64,000 nt of DNA from Knoellia subterranea KCTC 19937 (GCF_000768685.1 NZ_AVPK01000001.1:496001-560000), one strand, 5' to 3'; positions 1 to 8,712 are shown, counted from the stretch's first letter. A program made the numbers and translations. The notes: generated by a model not told the origin, from the letters alone.

Positions 1-642
1 GCTCACGAAGAGCACAATGAGCATGTGGCCGGCGAACATGTTGCCGAAGAGTCGCAGGGCCAGCGTGAGCGGGCGGGTGATGAAGTAGGTGATCAACTCG
101 AGGAAGAAGATCGCCGGCTTGATCCAGCCCGGGAGGCCGTCGGGGACCATGTGGGCGAAGTAGCCCTTGACGCCGTGCTTCTTGATGCCGATCCAGTGGT
201 AGACGACGTAGACGACGAGGACCAGCGCGATCGGGAAGCCGATCTTGCCCATCGTCGGGTTCATGACCGGCGGGATGATGCCCATCCAGTTGTTCAGCAG
301 GATCAGGGAGAAGAGGCTGAACAGCAGCGGCACGAACTTGAGGAAGTGCTTCGTGCCGATCATGTCGCGGGCGATGCCGTTGCGCGCGAAGTTGTAGAAG
401 CCCTCCATGAGCCACTGGCCCTTGGACGGGACGATCGCCGCGTTCTTGGACAGCGCGATCATCGCGATGCTCAGGACGATGACGGAGACGCCACCCCACA
501 CCATCTGCTCGGTGATGGCCCACTGCCCGTCACCAATGAGCGGGAGCCAGAAGATGTCCGGGCTCGGGGTGTGGAACTCACCACCGCCCTCTTCGGCGAC
601 GACGGCGGTCGTGGTCCCTGCAGCCAGCGCAGTCAGGATCAC
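1..642 (-). CDS. atpB: ATP synthase F0 subunit a (partial, 3' end beyond window)
   Basis: Subunit a of the membrane F0 sector forms the proton half-channels beside the c-ring. 214 residues are visible and the gene runs off the left edge. The diagnostic segment RPLTLALRLFGNMFAGH, with the essential channel arginine, lies about residues 190-206, and several hydrophobic helices precede it (for example around LLFSLFSLILLNNWMG). The start is taken as GTG at 642 because a GGAG lies 8 nt upstream. The nearest upstream ATG (662) opens a frame that stops after seven codons. It is the third gene of an operon with the two small membrane proteins upstream. The family assignment is secure; only the start codon is inferred. 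Confidence 0.95.
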   Translation of the reverse strand, partial: MILTALAAGTTTAVVAEEGGGEFHTPSPDIFWLPLIGDGQWAITEQMVWGGVSVIVLSIAMIALSKNAAIVPSKGQWLMEGFYNFARNGIARDMIGTKHFLKFVPLLFSLFSLILLNNWMGIIPPVMNPTMGKIGFPIALVLVVYVVYHWIGIKKHGVKGYFAHMVPDGLPGWIKPAIFFLELITYFITRPLTLALRLFGNMFAGHMLIVLFVS

Positions 643-727
643 AGGTGGTTCTCCTCGTTCATGGTGATGGCGGCACCCTGCAATCGCGGCTCGTGCGCGA
701 GTCGCTTGCGGCCGTTGGTCAGGGGCG

Positions 728-1000
728 TCACGACGTACCGTACCGGAGCCAGATGGTGTACAGCGACAGTGCCATCCCGGCCAGGATCCCGAGCACCACG
801 ATGAAGCCGGTGCCGAGAAGCTTGTCGAGTCCGAAACCGATCGCGCCGAAGACAGCGGGGCCGGTGATGAGGTAGGCGATGACGGTCGCACCGAGGGCGT
901 CGGCACGCGCGGTGGCGCTGGGCTTCTCGGGGTCGTCGTGCCAGGTCGAGAACGGCTCGTGGCCCTCGACACCCCTGGGGATCTTGCGCTCGTCGCTCAT
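728..1000 (-). CDS. AtpZ/AtpI-like small membrane protein of the ATP synthase operon
   Basis: A 90-residue protein with a charged N-terminus and two predicted membrane helices (about residues 38-57 and 62-84: ATVIAYLITGPAVFGAIGFG, then a second hydrophobic run). Size, two-helix layout and position directly before atpB match the AtpZ/AtpI family of small proteins accompanying F0F1 operons, which are thought to help c-ring assembly or cation supply. Its ATG overlaps the TGA of the upstream gene (ATGA), so translation is probably coupled. 85 nt separate it from atpB. Function is by family and position only. Confidence 0.75.
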   Translation of the reverse strand: MSDERKIPRGVEGHEPFSTWHDDPEKPSATARADALGATVIAYLITGPAVFGAIGFGLDKLLGTGFIVVLGILAGMALSLYTIWLRYGTS

Positions 1001-1443
1001 GACCGCACTCCCCCGTCGAGCGAACCGGGGTGGATCTCGTGGCGCGCGCGGACGTAGCCCGCGATCTGGCCGACCTGCATGAGGACGGTCTGCACGATGG
1101 CCGACAGGGCGAACGAGCGCCCGTCCAGCCAGTCCACACCGCGCAGCGCAAGCACGATGGCCACGATGACGATGAGCTGCCCGAGGTAGACGACGCCCGC
1201 TCCCGCCATCGACGTCGCGGCCGGTCCCATGACCACCGCGGTGATGCCGAGGAGCCCCACGATGAGGACCACGAAGACGGTCGCGGCACCCGCGAGAGCC
1301 GAGAGCGCACCGCGCTCACCGGCATACGCCCAGAAGATTCCGGCCAACACCGGAAGGGCGATCATCCCGGGGACGAGAGCACCGCGCAGCATCATCCGGA
1401 CCGGGGTCCGTGGCGCGCGATTCGTGGTCACTGGGCTCTCCAT
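997..1443 (-). CDS. ATP synthase protein I-like membrane protein
   Basis: 148 residues with about four hydrophobic segments (near residues 24-42, 48-70, 84-102 and 109-128) and a short basic N-terminus. As the first gene of the atp operon it corresponds to the AtpI-type protein found before atpB in actinobacteria, an accessory factor for c-ring assembly rather than a catalytic subunit. Sequence conservation in this family is weak, so the call rests on size, topology and gene order. A perfect TGTGA-N6-TCACA palindrome lies 20 nt upstream of its start. Confidence 0.7.
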   Translation of the reverse strand: MESPVTTNRAPRTPVRMMLRGALVPGMIALPVLAGIFWAYAGERGALSALAGAATVFVVLIVGLLGITAVVMGPAATSMAGAGVVYLGQLIVIVAIVLALRGVDWLDGRSFALSAIVQTVLMQVGQIAGYVRARHEIHPGSLDGGVRS

Positions 1444-1462
1444 CGAGGTCGTTCCGGGTGCT

Positions 1463-1478
1463 TGTGAAAACTATCACA
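1463..1478. promoter_or_regulatory. Crp/GlxR-type operator upstream of the atp operon
   Basis: TGTGA-AAACTA-TCACA, a perfect 5-bp inverted repeat with 6-nt spacer (7 bp if the flanking CT/AG is included). This equals the classical Crp/GlxR half-site arrangement. It lies in the 114-bp divergent region between the atp operon (minus) and the sugar transferase gene (plus), nearer the atp start. Regulation of F0F1 genes by GlxR is known in Corynebacterium; here the link is inferred. Confidence 0.65.
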
Positions 1479-1544
1479 AGCGTCCGGACGGGGACAAATG
1501 GGCACTCCCCGATGGGCGTCCCCGAGGGCGGCACCGGGTCCGCA

Positions 1545-1550
1545 TACACT
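1545..1550 (+). promoter_or_regulatory. -10 box, leaderless transcript of the sugar transferase gene
   Basis: TACACT ends 7 nt before the ATG at 1558, so transcription would begin at or next to the start codon. No Shine-Dalgarno sequence is visible, which supports a leaderless mRNA. Confidence 0.5.
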
Positions 1551-1557
1551 CACGGCC

Positions 1558-2955
1558 ATGAGACAGCGGCTCCTCGTCGGCATGGCCTGCGCAGACGCCG
1601 CACTCCTCTTCATTGCCTTCGTCATCGGGACTTACGTGCAGTTCGGGGGCCACCCGTTCGGCGATGAGGTCTTCATCGACACCCAGGCACGCGGGCTGCT
1701 CCAGATCCTGCTCATCTGCCTTGGCGGGTCACTCGTGGGCAGCGCCCTCGTGGCCGCGGTGATGCCGCACGGACCGCCCCGCCCGACCTACAGCCGCGGC
1801 TCGCTCGGTGCGCTCTTTGCCTTCTTCGTGATCACGGCCGTCATCGTGCTCGTCCGTCCGTACTACTCGCGGCCGCAGCTCTTCACGACCCTCGTCGTCT
1901 GGATCGTCCTCGTGCTGCTGTTGCGTGCGGCGCTGCGACTGCGCCCGTGGACCGAGCGCCTCGTGATCGTCACGAACTCCGACGCCATCGTGCGCGCGCT
2001 CGACGAGACGCCGCACATCACCGTGGTCGGCGTCATCGACCCGAACGCGACCGGTCCGCTGTCGGCTCCGCCGCTCGACACAGTCCTCACCGTCGACCTC
2101 AGCGCGCCGTGGTCACGGGAGGTCACCCGCTACGTCTCGGCCACGTCCGTCGCCGGACGGGAGGTGCGGCCCCTCAACGAGGTCTACGAACAGCACACCG
2201 GCCGCGTCCCGCTCGGGCACCTGTCGGAGGGATGGGAGATCGAGACCTCACTCCTGCGCAAGCTGCCCTTCCTGCCGTTCAAGCACGCCGTCGACCTCCT
2301 CCTCGTGATCCTCACGCTGCCCCTCTGGCTGCCCCTCATCGCCCTCGTCGCCGTCGTCGTGCGCGTGGCCGACGGCAGCCCGGTGATCTTCCGGCAGGTG
2401 CGCGTGGGACGCCGCGGCGAACTCGTCGAGCTCTTCAAGTTCCGCACCATGCGCGCCGACGCCGAGGAGCAGGGGGCGCGCCAGGCCACCGGTGACGACC
2501 CGCGCATCACGCCGATCGGCCACTTCCTGCGCAGCGTCCGCCTCGACGAACTCCCCCAGTTCTTCAACATCCTGCGCGGCGAGCTGTCGCTCATCGGCCC
2601 TCGGCCCGAGCAGGTGAGCTTCGTGGAGAAGTATCGCGAGGCGATCCCCTTCTACGACCAGCGCCACCTCGTCCGTCCCGGCATCACCGGCTGGGCCCAG
2701 GTGCGTCACGGCTATGCCGCGTCGGAGGAGGAGACGATCGAGAAGCTCTCCTACGACTTCTACTACCTCAAGCACATGTCGCCGCTCCTCGACCTCGAGG
2801 TGCTTGCCCGAAGCGTGTGGACGGTGGTGTCCGCATCGGGCACCAAGCCCAAGGCTCAGCCGTCTGCGGAGGAGGCCGCCGAGCTCGAGGTCGAGGCCCG
2901 GGAACAGCGCGTCGACGACGAACTCCACCCGAGGCGCGAGCGCCCCACCGGCTGA
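1558..2955 (+). CDS. polyprenyl-phosphate sugar-1-phosphate transferase (WbaP/CpsE type)
   Basis: 465 residues. The N-terminal half carries several membrane helices (about 5-25, 45-65, 80-100, 105-125). The C-terminal ~220 residues are a bacterial sugar transferase domain, with a further helix near 245, the segment KFRTMRADAEEQ near residue 295, then DDPRITPIGHFLRSVRLDELP, the core LSLIGPRPE and the final RPGITGWAQV block. Such enzymes move a sugar-1-phosphate from a nucleotide sugar to undecaprenyl phosphate, starting exopolysaccharide or glycoprotein synthesis at the inner membrane face. The in-frame ATG at 1498 is rejected because TACACT lies 7 nt before the ATG at 1558. The sugar specificity cannot be read from the sequence; the rhamnose genes at 35.8-39.2 kb may feed the same polymer. 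Confidence 0.9.
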   Translation: MRQRLLVGMACADAALLFIAFVIGTYVQFGGHPFGDEVFIDTQARGLLQILLICLGGSLVGSALVAAVMPHGPPRPTYSRGSLGALFAFFVITAVIVLVRPYYSRPQLFTTLVVWIVLVLLLRAALRLRPWTERLVIVTNSDAIVRALDETPHITVVGVIDPNATGPLSAPPLDTVLTVDLSAPWSREVTRYVSATSVAGREVRPLNEVYEQHTGRVPLGHLSEGWEIETSLLRKLPFLPFKHAVDLLLVILTLPLWLPLIALVAVVVRVADGSPVIFRQVRVGRRGELVELFKFRTMRADAEEQGARQATGDDPRITPIGHFLRSVRLDELPQFFNILRGELSLIGPRPEQVSFVEKYREAIPFYDQRHLVRPGITGWAQVRHGYAASEEETIEKLSYDFYYLKHMSPLLDLEVLARSVWTVVSASGTKPKAQPSAEEAAELEVEAREQRVDDELHPRRERPTG

Positions 2956-2970
2956 CCGGCCGCGAACAGA

Positions 2971-3005
2971 CGATTGCCCGCCGCCGGTGTGGCGACGGGC
3001 AATCG
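2971..3005. terminator. bidirectional hairpin terminator
   Basis: Arms 2971-2985 and 2991-3005 pair at 14 of 15 positions around a 5-nt loop. It lies between the convergent sugar transferase gene (plus) and glyA (minus) and can serve both. Confidence 0.75.
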
Positions 3006-3016
3006 GTCCTGAATCG

Positions 3017-4291
3017 TCAGCGCTGGTATGCCGGGAAGCGCGTCACGAGATCGGTCACCTCCGCGCGCACCTCCTTGGAGACTGCATGCTCCGGGTCCGC
3101 GTCGCCGTCGACGACAGCGCGAGCGATGAGGCCGCCGATGGTGCGCATCTCGTCCTCGCCCATCCCCTGCGTCGTCACGCACGGGGTGCCGACGCGGATA
3201 CCGCTCGCGATGTTGGGCTTCTGCGGGTCGAACGGGATGGCGTTCTTGTTGAGCGTGATCCCGGCCGCGTCGCAACGGGCCTCGGCGTCGGCGCCGGTGA
3301 CGAGCACCTGCTGGAGGTCGTGGAGCGACAGATGGGTGTCGGTGCCACCGGTCGTCGGGCGAATGCCCTTCTCCCCCAACGTCTCCGCGAGAACCTTGGC
3401 GTTGGCGATGACCTGCTTCGCGTAGGCCTGGTACTCCGGCGTCGCGCACTCCTTGAAGTTCGTCGCCTTGGCAGCGATCGTGTGCATCTGCGGACCGCCC
3501 TGCATCATCGGGAAGACGGCCTTGTCGATGGCCGCCTGGTGCTCGGCCTTGCAGACGATGGCGCCGGAGCGCGGGCCACGCAGGACCTTGTGCGTCGTGA
3601 AGCTCACGACGTCGGCGTGCGGCACCGGGCTCGGGATGGCCTTGCCGGCGACCAGACCGATGAAGTGCGCGGCGTCGACCCAGAAGATCGCACCGATCTC
3701 GTCGGCGACCCGACGGAAGAACTCGAAGTCGATGAGGCGCGGGATCGCGGAGCCGCCCGCGAGGATGACCTTGGGCTTGTGCTCCTTGGCCAGACGCTCG
3801 ACCTCGTCGTAGTCGATGTCCTCGGTGTCCTTGTCGACGCCGTAGTGCACCGCGTTGAACCACTTGCCGGAGAACGACATCTTCGTGCCGTGGGTCAGGT
3901 GGCCACCGTGCGGGAGGCTCATCGCGAGGATCGTGTCGCCGGGCGACATGAAGGCGCCGTAGACCGCCTGGTTGGCGCTCGCACCCGAGTGCGGCTGGAC
4001 GTTGGCGTGGTCGGCCTCGAAGAGCGCCTTGGCCCGCTCGATGGCCAGCGACTCGGCCTTGTCGACCTCGGAGCAGCCACCGTAGTAGCGGCGACCCGGG
4101 TAGCCCTCGGCGTACTTGTTGGACAGCGTCGAGCCCAGCGAGGTGAGGACGGCGGGCGAGGACATGTTCTCGCTCGCGATGAGCTGCAGGCCGCCACGCA
4201 GGCGGTCCAGCTCGGACACCAGCACTCCGGCAATCTCGGGGTCGAAGGCCTCCAACGCCCCGAAGTCCGAACCGTAGAACGTCTCACTCAT
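3017..4291 (-). CDS. glyA: serine hydroxymethyltransferase
   Basis: 424 residues. PLP enzyme interconverting serine plus tetrahydrofolate and glycine plus 5,10-methylene-THF, the main source of one-carbon units. Family landmarks: LIASENMSSPAVL near residue 40, YAEGYPGRRYYGGC near 60, HSGASANQAVYGAF near 100, and the PLP-lysine segment SFTTHKVLRGPRSG near 230. The start is ATG 4291 (MSETFYGSD), preceded by GAGGAGAG inside the end of the upstream Sua5 gene; the two coding regions overlap by 8 nt, so they are translationally coupled. The last codons contain a copy of the GTATGCCG word (3026-3033). Confidence 0.96.
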   Translation of the reverse strand: MSETFYGSDFGALEAFDPEIAGVLVSELDRLRGGLQLIASENMSSPAVLTSLGSTLSNKYAEGYPGRRYYGGCSEVDKAESLAIERAKALFEADHANVQPHSGASANQAVYGAFMSPGDTILAMSLPHGGHLTHGTKMSFSGKWFNAVHYGVDKDTEDIDYDEVERLAKEHKPKVILAGGSAIPRLIDFEFFRRVADEIGAIFWVDAAHFIGLVAGKAIPSPVPHADVVSFTTHKVLRGPRSGAIVCKAEHQAAIDKAVFPMMQGGPQMHTIAAKATNFKECATPEYQAYAKQVIANAKVLAETLGEKGIRPTTGGTDTHLSLHDLQQVLVTGADAEARCDAAGITLNKNAIPFDPQKPNIASGIRVGTPCVTTQGMGEDEMRTIGGLIARAVVDGDADPEHAVSKEVRAEVTDLVTRFPAYQR

Positions 4292-5006
4292 CGTTGTTGC
4301 TCTCCTCGGGTTGGGATGTCGAGTCGACAGGACTTGTCGGCTCGGCAGGCTGCTCGGCTTCGGGCTCAGGCTGGTGCTCGGCCGCGAGGGCCAGGATCTC
4401 GTCGGCGTCGATGGCGCCGCGACGCAGGATGGTCGGCTCGTCGTGCGTGCAGTCCACGATCGTCGACGGCAACCCACCCGTCACCGGTCCGCCGTCGAGA
4501 TAGAACTCGACGGATGCCCCGAGCTGGGTCGCGGCGTCGATGACGGTGCGGGAGGCCGGGTGCCCCGTGCGGTTGGCGCTGCTCACGGCCATCGGACCCA
4601 CTTCGCGCAGGAGCTCGAGCGCGACCTCGTTGTCCGGCATGCGGATTGCCACGGTCCCTCCGGTCTCACCGAGGTCCCACATGAGCGAGGGCTGCGCCTT
4701 GAGGACCAGCGTGAGCGGCCCGGGCCAATAGCGCTCGATGAGGGCGCGCGCATAGTCGGGGACGTCGGTCGCCAGTCCATCAACGGTGCGGACCTCGGCG
4801 ACGAGCACCGGTGGCGGCATCTCTCGTCCACGCCCCTTGGCGTCGAGGAGCCGCTGCACAGCATCCGGCGAGAACGCATCGGCGCCGATGCCATAGAGAG
4901 TGTCGGTGGGCAGGACCACGAGGTCCCCCTGCCGCACACCAGCGGTCGCCTTGGCGATGCCGTCCTGGCGCCCCTCGGGTGTCGTGCAGTCGAAGACCGG
5001 GCTCAT
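4284..5006 (-). CDS. L-threonylcarbamoyladenylate synthase (Sua5/YciO/YrdC family)
   Basis: 240 residues. Makes threonylcarbamoyl-AMP from threonine, bicarbonate and ATP, the first step of t6A37 tRNA modification. The YrdC domain covers about residues 10-200, with VVLPTDTLYGIGADAFS, then YWPGPLTLVLK, and the C-terminal SSANRTGHPASRT. The last 35 residues are an acidic, Pro/Glu-rich tail. ATG 5006 is preferred over the in-frame ATG 5012 because TAGGCT lies exactly 7 nt upstream (leaderless pattern). Being next to prmC/prfA is the usual actinobacterial arrangement. Confidence 0.93.
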   Translation of the reverse strand: MSPVFDCTTPEGRQDGIAKATAGVRQGDLVVLPTDTLYGIGADAFSPDAVQRLLDAKGRGREMPPPVLVAEVRTVDGLATDVPDYARALIERYWPGPLTLVLKAQPSLMWDLGETGGTVAIRMPDNEVALELLREVGPMAVSSANRTGHPASRTVIDAATQLGASVEFYLDGGPVTGGLPSTIVDCTHDEPTILRRGAIDADEILALAAEHQPEPEAEQPAEPTSPVDSTSQPEESNNDE

Positions 5007-5013
5007 GGGCATC

Positions 5014-5019
5014 AGCCTA
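5014..5019 (-). promoter_or_regulatory. -10 box, leaderless transcript of the Sua5-glyA pair
   Basis: TAGGCT on the minus strand, 7 nt before ATG 5006. Confidence 0.45.
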
Positions 5020-5156
5020 GGACCGCGGGGACACCCACCAGAGGGCAGGCCCGGAGATCGGGCTGATCTTGTCGCTGACCTGCGTGTTCACTGCGCGGGA
5101 AAGCCCCGATTGCGTAGTGTCGGGCCGTTCGTCTCTCCGAGAGAAAGAGGTGCAAC

Positions 5157-5231
5157 ATGCGTGGTTCCGGACTCATCTGGACGATCGTCGGTGTTCTTCT
5201 GATCATCGCTCTGTTGATGTACATCCTTTGA
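5157..5231 (+). CDS. 24-residue membrane microprotein (hypothetical)
   Basis: A complete small gene with its own signals: AGAAAGAGGTG ends 5 nt before ATG 5157, the frame runs 24 codons to TGA, and a strong terminator hairpin follows 16 nt later. The product starts MRGSGLIW and continues as one hydrophobic segment (TIVGVLLIIALLMYIL) long enough to cross the membrane once. It is the only plus-strand gene between the Sua5 and prmC genes. I do not recognise a named family. Short single-pass proteins of this kind often bind and tune larger membrane complexes, but nothing here shows the partner. The ribosome site and dedicated terminator are the reasons to treat it as real. Confidence 0.6.
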   Translation: MRGSGLIWTIVGVLLIIALLMYIL

Positions 5232-5247
5232 CCGACTGACGACACGG

Positions 5248-5280
5248 CTGCGGCCCCGACCTTCGTGGTCGGGGCCGCAG
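5248..5280. terminator. hairpin terminator
   Basis: Perfect 13-bp GC-rich stem (5248-5260 with 5268-5280), 7-nt loop, followed by TGTTTG. Ends the microprotein gene and, in reverse, prmC. Confidence 0.85.
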
Positions 5281-5298
5281 TGTTTGCCGGGCGAATCG

Positions 5299-6159
5299 TC
5301 AGGCGCGGACGGCGACGGTTGCGCGTGGGCGACCGGTCAGGTCGAGGCGGTCCTCGACGTGGGACCACGATCCGGTGGCTCGCAACGCGGCCGGCAATGA
5401 CTCGCCCTGGCTGTCGGCATGTTCCATGACGAGCAGACCACCCGGCCTCAGCAGCCCGGCAGCCCGTGCGGCGACGAGTCGGGGAATCGCCAATCCGTCC
5501 TCACTGCCGCCATAGAGCGCGACGTGCGGGTCGTGGTCGCGGACCTCCGGGTCGATGGGCTCGGCGGTGGTCGGAATGTACGGCGGGTTGGACACGACGA
5601 CGTCGACGTCACCGACGAGGTCCTCGAAGGACACGATCGCGTCCCCCTGCACGAGGTCGATGTCGAGACCGAGCCGCTCACGGTTGCGTTGCGCCCACGC
5701 AACGGCGAGCTCGCTCAGCTCGACGGCATGGACTTCGGCCCCGGCAACCTCCGCCTTGATCGACAGCGCGATGGCGCCGGACCCGGTGCAGAGGTCGACG
5801 ACGACAGGCCTCTCGACGCCCGACTGGACGCAGCCACGCACCGCGTCGATCGCCCAGCCCGCGACGACCTCCGTCTCGGGTCGGGGCACGAAGACACCGG
5901 GACCCACCTCGAGCTCCAGACCACGGAACCAAGCCCTCCCCGTGAGGTGCTGGAGCGGAACGCGAGCTGCGCGCTCGGCCACGAGACCGGCATACCCCTC
6001 TGGTTCGGAACCACCGACGATCATGCGTCGCCGCACCTCACTGGCGTCCACGCCGAGGGCGTGCGCGGCGAGCGCGACCGCATCGTGGTCGGGCGAGGCG
6101 ACCCCGGCGTCGGCAAGCCGGCGCGACGCTTCGCGCACGGCCTCCCGCAGGTCGCTCAC
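5299..6159 (-). CDS. prmC: peptide chain release factor N5-glutamine methyltransferase
   Basis: 286 residues. Methylates the glutamine of the GGQ motif of release factors with S-adenosylmethionine. An N-terminal helical domain (about 1-75) is followed by a class I methyltransferase fold with [19 protein letters not shown] near residue 120 and the catalytic NPPYIP near 193. GTG 6159 overlaps the prfA stop (GTGA), so the enzyme is made coupled to its own substrate, the usual prfA-prmC arrangement. Confidence 0.95.
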   Translation of the reverse strand: MSDLREAVREASRRLADAGVASPDHDAVALAAHALGVDASEVRRRMIVGGSEPEGYAGLVAERAARVPLQHLTGRAWFRGLELEVGPGVFVPRPETEVVAGWAIDAVRGCVQSGVERPVVVDLCTGSGAIALSIKAEVAGAEVHAVELSELAVAWAQRNRERLGLDIDLVQGDAIVSFEDLVGDVDVVVSNPPYIPTTAEPIDPEVRDHDPHVALYGGSEDGLAIPRLVAARAAGLLRPGGLLVMEHADSQGESLPAALRATGSWSHVEDRLDLTGRPRATVAVRA

Positions 6160-7235
6160 GCGCCCTCGCCCAGCGCGGCCAGCCGGGCAGCCTCGTCGGC
6201 CGACATCGCCGACTCCACGACGGGGTCGAGCTCGCCGCCGAGGACGGTGTCGAGGTTGTAGGCCTTGAAACCGGTGCGGTGGTCGCTGATCCGGTTCTCG
6301 GGGAAGTTGTAGGTGCGGATGCGCTCGCTGCGGTCGACCGTGCGGACCTGGCTCGCCCTGATGTCGGCGCTGGCCGCGTTGGCCTCATCGACCGCCAGCT
6401 GGTGGAGGCGCGCCCGGAGCACACGCATCGCCGACTCCTTGTTCTGGAGCTGGCTCTTCTCGTTCTGGCAGGAGACGACCGTGCCCGTCGGGAGGTGGGT
6501 GATGCGCACCGCCGAGTCGGTCGTGTTGACGCTCTGACCGCCGGGACCGGACGAGCGGTAGACGTCGATCTTGAGGTCGTTCGGGTCGATCGTCACCTCG
6601 ACCTCCTCGGCCTCGGGCATGACCCAGACGCCGGCCGCGCTCGTGTGGATGCGACCCTGCGTCTCGGTCACGGGGACACGCTGCACGCGGTGGACCCCAC
6701 CTTCGTACTTGAGGCGGGCCCACGGTCCCTCGCCCGGCATCGGGTGGCCGCGACTCTTGACGCTCACCTGCACGTCTTTGTAGCCGCCGAGGTCGGTCTC
6801 GGTGACGTCGAGGACCTCGGTGCGCCAGCCGCGCTGCTCGGCGTAGCGGAGATACATCCGCAGGAGGTCGCCGGCGAAGAGCGCTGACTCGTCGCCGCCC
6901 TCACCCGCCTTGACCTCGAGGATGACGTCGCGGTCGTCGTCCGGGTCACGCGGGATGAGGAGTCGACGCAGGTGCTCGGCGGCGTCGTTCGCCGCCTGCT
7001 CGAGGGCGGGGACCTCCGTTGCGAAGGTCGCATCCTCCGCCGCAAGCTCGCGGGCCGCGTCCAGGTCGTCGGTCGCGGACTTCCATGCGGCGTATGCCGT
7101 CACGGTCGGTCCCAGCGCGGCGTACCTCTTGTTGATCTCACGGAGACGGTCCGGGTCGGACGCGACCGCCGGGTCGGCCATCTGCAGTTCGAGCTCGGCG
7201 TGCTCGTCGGCCTGGGCCTGGGCTGACTCGAACAT
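6156..7235 (-). CDS. prfA: peptide chain release factor 1
   Basis: 359 residues. Recognises UAA/UAG stop codons and triggers peptidyl-tRNA hydrolysis. The catalytic GGQ is in [20 protein letters not shown] (near 230), and the codon-recognition loop carries [10 protein letters not shown] (PVT, the RF1 type, rather than the SPF of RF2) with the HTSAA segment after it. Length is normal. It lies downstream of rpmE but is separated by a terminator, so it probably has its own promoter in the 128-bp gap. Confidence 0.97.
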   Translation of the reverse strand: MFESAQAQADEHAELELQMADPAVASDPDRLREINKRYAALGPTVTAYAAWKSATDDLDAARELAAEDATFATEVPALEQAANDAAEHLRRLLIPRDPDDDRDVILEVKAGEGGDESALFAGDLLRMYLRYAEQRGWRTEVLDVTETDLGGYKDVQVSVKSRGHPMPGEGPWARLKYEGGVHRVQRVPVTETQGRIHTSAAGVWVMPEAEEVEVTIDPNDLKIDVYRSSGPGGQSVNTTDSAVRITHLPTGTVVSCQNEKSQLQNKESAMRVLRARLHQLAVDEANAASADIRASQVRTVDRSERIRTYNFPENRISDHRTGFKAYNLDTVLGGELDPVVESAMSADEAARLAALGEGA

Positions 7236-7313
7236 CGATGGCCTCTCGGGGTGAGGTGTTGCTTCGGGGGCGGCTCAGCGGCCGCGGGTGGAACGTCGTG
7301 GGTGGAAACACGA

Positions 7314-7355
7314 ATGCGCCGACCCGGATCCTTGCGGATCGACGGGTCGGCGCAT
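7314..7355. terminator. terminator downstream of rpmE
   Basis: Outer 12-bp stem (7314-7325 with 7344-7355) enclosing a second short GATCC/GGATC stem. Located directly after rpmE (minus) and before prfA. Confidence 0.75.
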
Positions 7356-7363
7356 CGAGAGTG

Positions 7364-7579
7364 CTACGCGTCGGCCTTCTTGCCGTAGCGAGCCTGGAAG
7401 CGCGCAACGCGGCCACCGGTGTCGAGGATCTTCTGCTTGCCCGTGTAGAACGGGTGGCACTGGCTGCAGACCTCGGCGTGGATGACGCCGTTCTCGGCGG
7501 TGCTGCGCGTGGTGAACGTCGCGCCACAGGTGCAGGTGACCGTGGTCTCCGCGTAGTTCGGGTGGATGTCCTTCTTCAC
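7364..7579 (-). CDS. rpmE: 50S ribosomal protein bL31 (zinc-binding form)
   Basis: 71 residues. Component of the large subunit at the inter-subunit bridge. The four zinc ligands of the C+ form are present: C16 and C18 (TCTCGAT), and C38 and C41 (CSQCHPFY). The start is GTG 7579 (VKKDIHPNY), with AAGGAG 9 nt upstream. Longer in-frame starts lack a ribosome site and would add non-family sequence. Confidence 0.97.
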   Translation of the reverse strand: MKKDIHPNYAETTVTCTCGATFTTRSTAENGVIHAEVCSQCHPFYTGKQKILDTGGRVARFQARYGKKADA

Positions 7580-7833
7580 GATGTGTCTCCTTGGATGTCT
7601 CCGGGTCGGCGAGCCCATCACGGTGATGCAAGCCCTCTGGCGCCCCGCCTGCACCCACTCGTGAGGGTGGTGCTCAGGAAACGCGTCTGTGCCGTGAACC
7701 GGTCCAGCGATCAAGTGTGCCAGAGCAGGCACACGGAGACCTAAACGACGGCACCTCCCCCGGCATTCCCGCCACGCGCTGGCTCGGGCTTCATGGGGCC
7801 AAAGGCGCGGCTGAGCGCGCGTTTGGCCCCCTC
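7580..7833. other. intergenic region with rpmE promoter and hairpin
   Basis: No credible gene. It should hold the rpmE promoter, but I see no clear -35/-10 pair. Its distal part contains palindrome copy 1 at 7795-7830. Confidence 0.4.
7795..7830. repeat. 36-bp palindrome, copy 1 (terminator-like)
   Basis: GGGGCCAAAGGCGCG and CGCGCGTTTGGCCCC pair at 14 of 15 positions around a 6-nt loop. It starts 3 nt beyond the stop of the DUF559-like gene. An almost identical copy lies at 8713-8748, one base different. Confidence 0.8.
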
Positions 7834-8616
7834 TCACGACGCGGCTTGGAGGGTCAGTCGTTCGTGGGCCATAACGACCTGAGCCATGAAGCGGTCCTGC
7901 GCCAGCCGAAGGCCCAGAACCGGCACCCGCAGCACATGTTCCCCCGCCGCCACGAGGTCGTTCTGACGCAGGGCGTCGTCCACCGGGTTGAGCGCCCACT
8001 GGTGGTGACCCCCGTCGATCTCCACGAACAGGCCGATGTCCTCCCAGCCAGCGTCGAGGTAGACCCGCCCACCGTTCCCGTGACGCACTACCTGCGGTGA
8101 CGTGAGCCTCTGCGGGACGACAAGGCACAGGACCAGCGCTGCTTCACGATCTGTCCGGGTCCAGCATGCTGCTCGGATCGCCGCGTTCTCGACGCACACT
8201 CGAGGGAGCCCTCCACCCGCCAGAGGCGGTAGGGCGACAACCCTGTGCAGACGCATGCCCTCAAGCTGGTGATGACGATTGGCATGCCGGATGGTGACGT
8301 CGATCCGCCACGGAGTGAAGCCCTTGAGGCCGGCCGCACAGAGTGCCACCGCGCCGTCGAGTGCAGCTCCGGCCCCGCTCTCCCACACCGCTTGCCACCA
8401 CAGTGCTTCACCTGTCGGCGCGGCAGACCCGATGCCAACGGTGTGCTTCCCGAGAACGTGCCACCGTCCAGCCGTGATCTCGGTGCGGATGTCGGCACGA
8501 GTAATCCCGACCTCACGCAGTTGCTTGCGGTGTGCCACCCCGCCCTGATCAGCCGCGATGCCGCGAGCACGCACCTCCCGCTCGTGGCGGCTGAGGCGGA
8601 GGCGTGGCTGTGGCAT
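7834..8616 (-). CDS. DUF559-type (VSR-like) endonuclease-fold protein with AbiEi-like N-terminus
   Basis: About 260 residues. The N-terminus ([20 protein letters not shown], near residue 20) resembles the winged-helix domain at the start of AbiEi-type antitoxins. The C-terminus has the DUF559 pattern of a restriction-endonuclease-like fold: [20 protein letters not shown], then a charged RQND, then VLRV. Proteins of this design are numerous and variable in actinobacteria and their function is unproven. ATG 8616 (MPQPRLRL) fits the family N-terminus; upstream in-frame codons would translate through the hairpin. The gene sits between two matching palindromes, and its codons look less biased than those of its neighbours, suggesting an inserted cassette. 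Confidence 0.65.
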   Translation of the reverse strand: MPQPRLRLSRHEREVRARGIAADQGGVAHRKQLREVGITRADIRTEITAGRWHVLGKHTVGIGSAAPTGEALWWQAVWESGAGAALDGAVALCAAGLKGFTPWRIDVTIRHANRHHQLEGMRLHRVVALPPLAGGGLPRVCVENAAIRAACWTRTDREAALVLCLVVPQRLTSPQVVRHGNGGRVYLDAGWEDIGLFVEIDGGHHQWALNPVDDALRQNDLVAAGEHVLRVPVLGLRLAQDRFMAQVVMAHERLTLQAAS

Positions 8617-8712
8617 GAAGCCATGCTTGGGATCAGGAGCGCCGAAGGACAGATCGGAGCACGAATCTGTGGACAGGTCGGCCCAGAAGCAACGCCTGTG
8701 GACAGTCGACAT

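Noticed and set aside
25-804. Open frame of 259 codons on the plus strand at the window start
   Set aside because: It is antisense to atpB and the small atp membrane protein, which have clear family motifs; long antisense frames are normal in such GC-rich DNA.
2714-4543. 609-codon plus-strand frame across glyA
   Set aside because: Composition is Arg/Asp/Val-rich without any domain, and it mirrors glyA and the Sua5 gene on the other strand. The same applies to the long plus-strand frames over the thr genes and argS and the 923-codon frame antisense to kgd.
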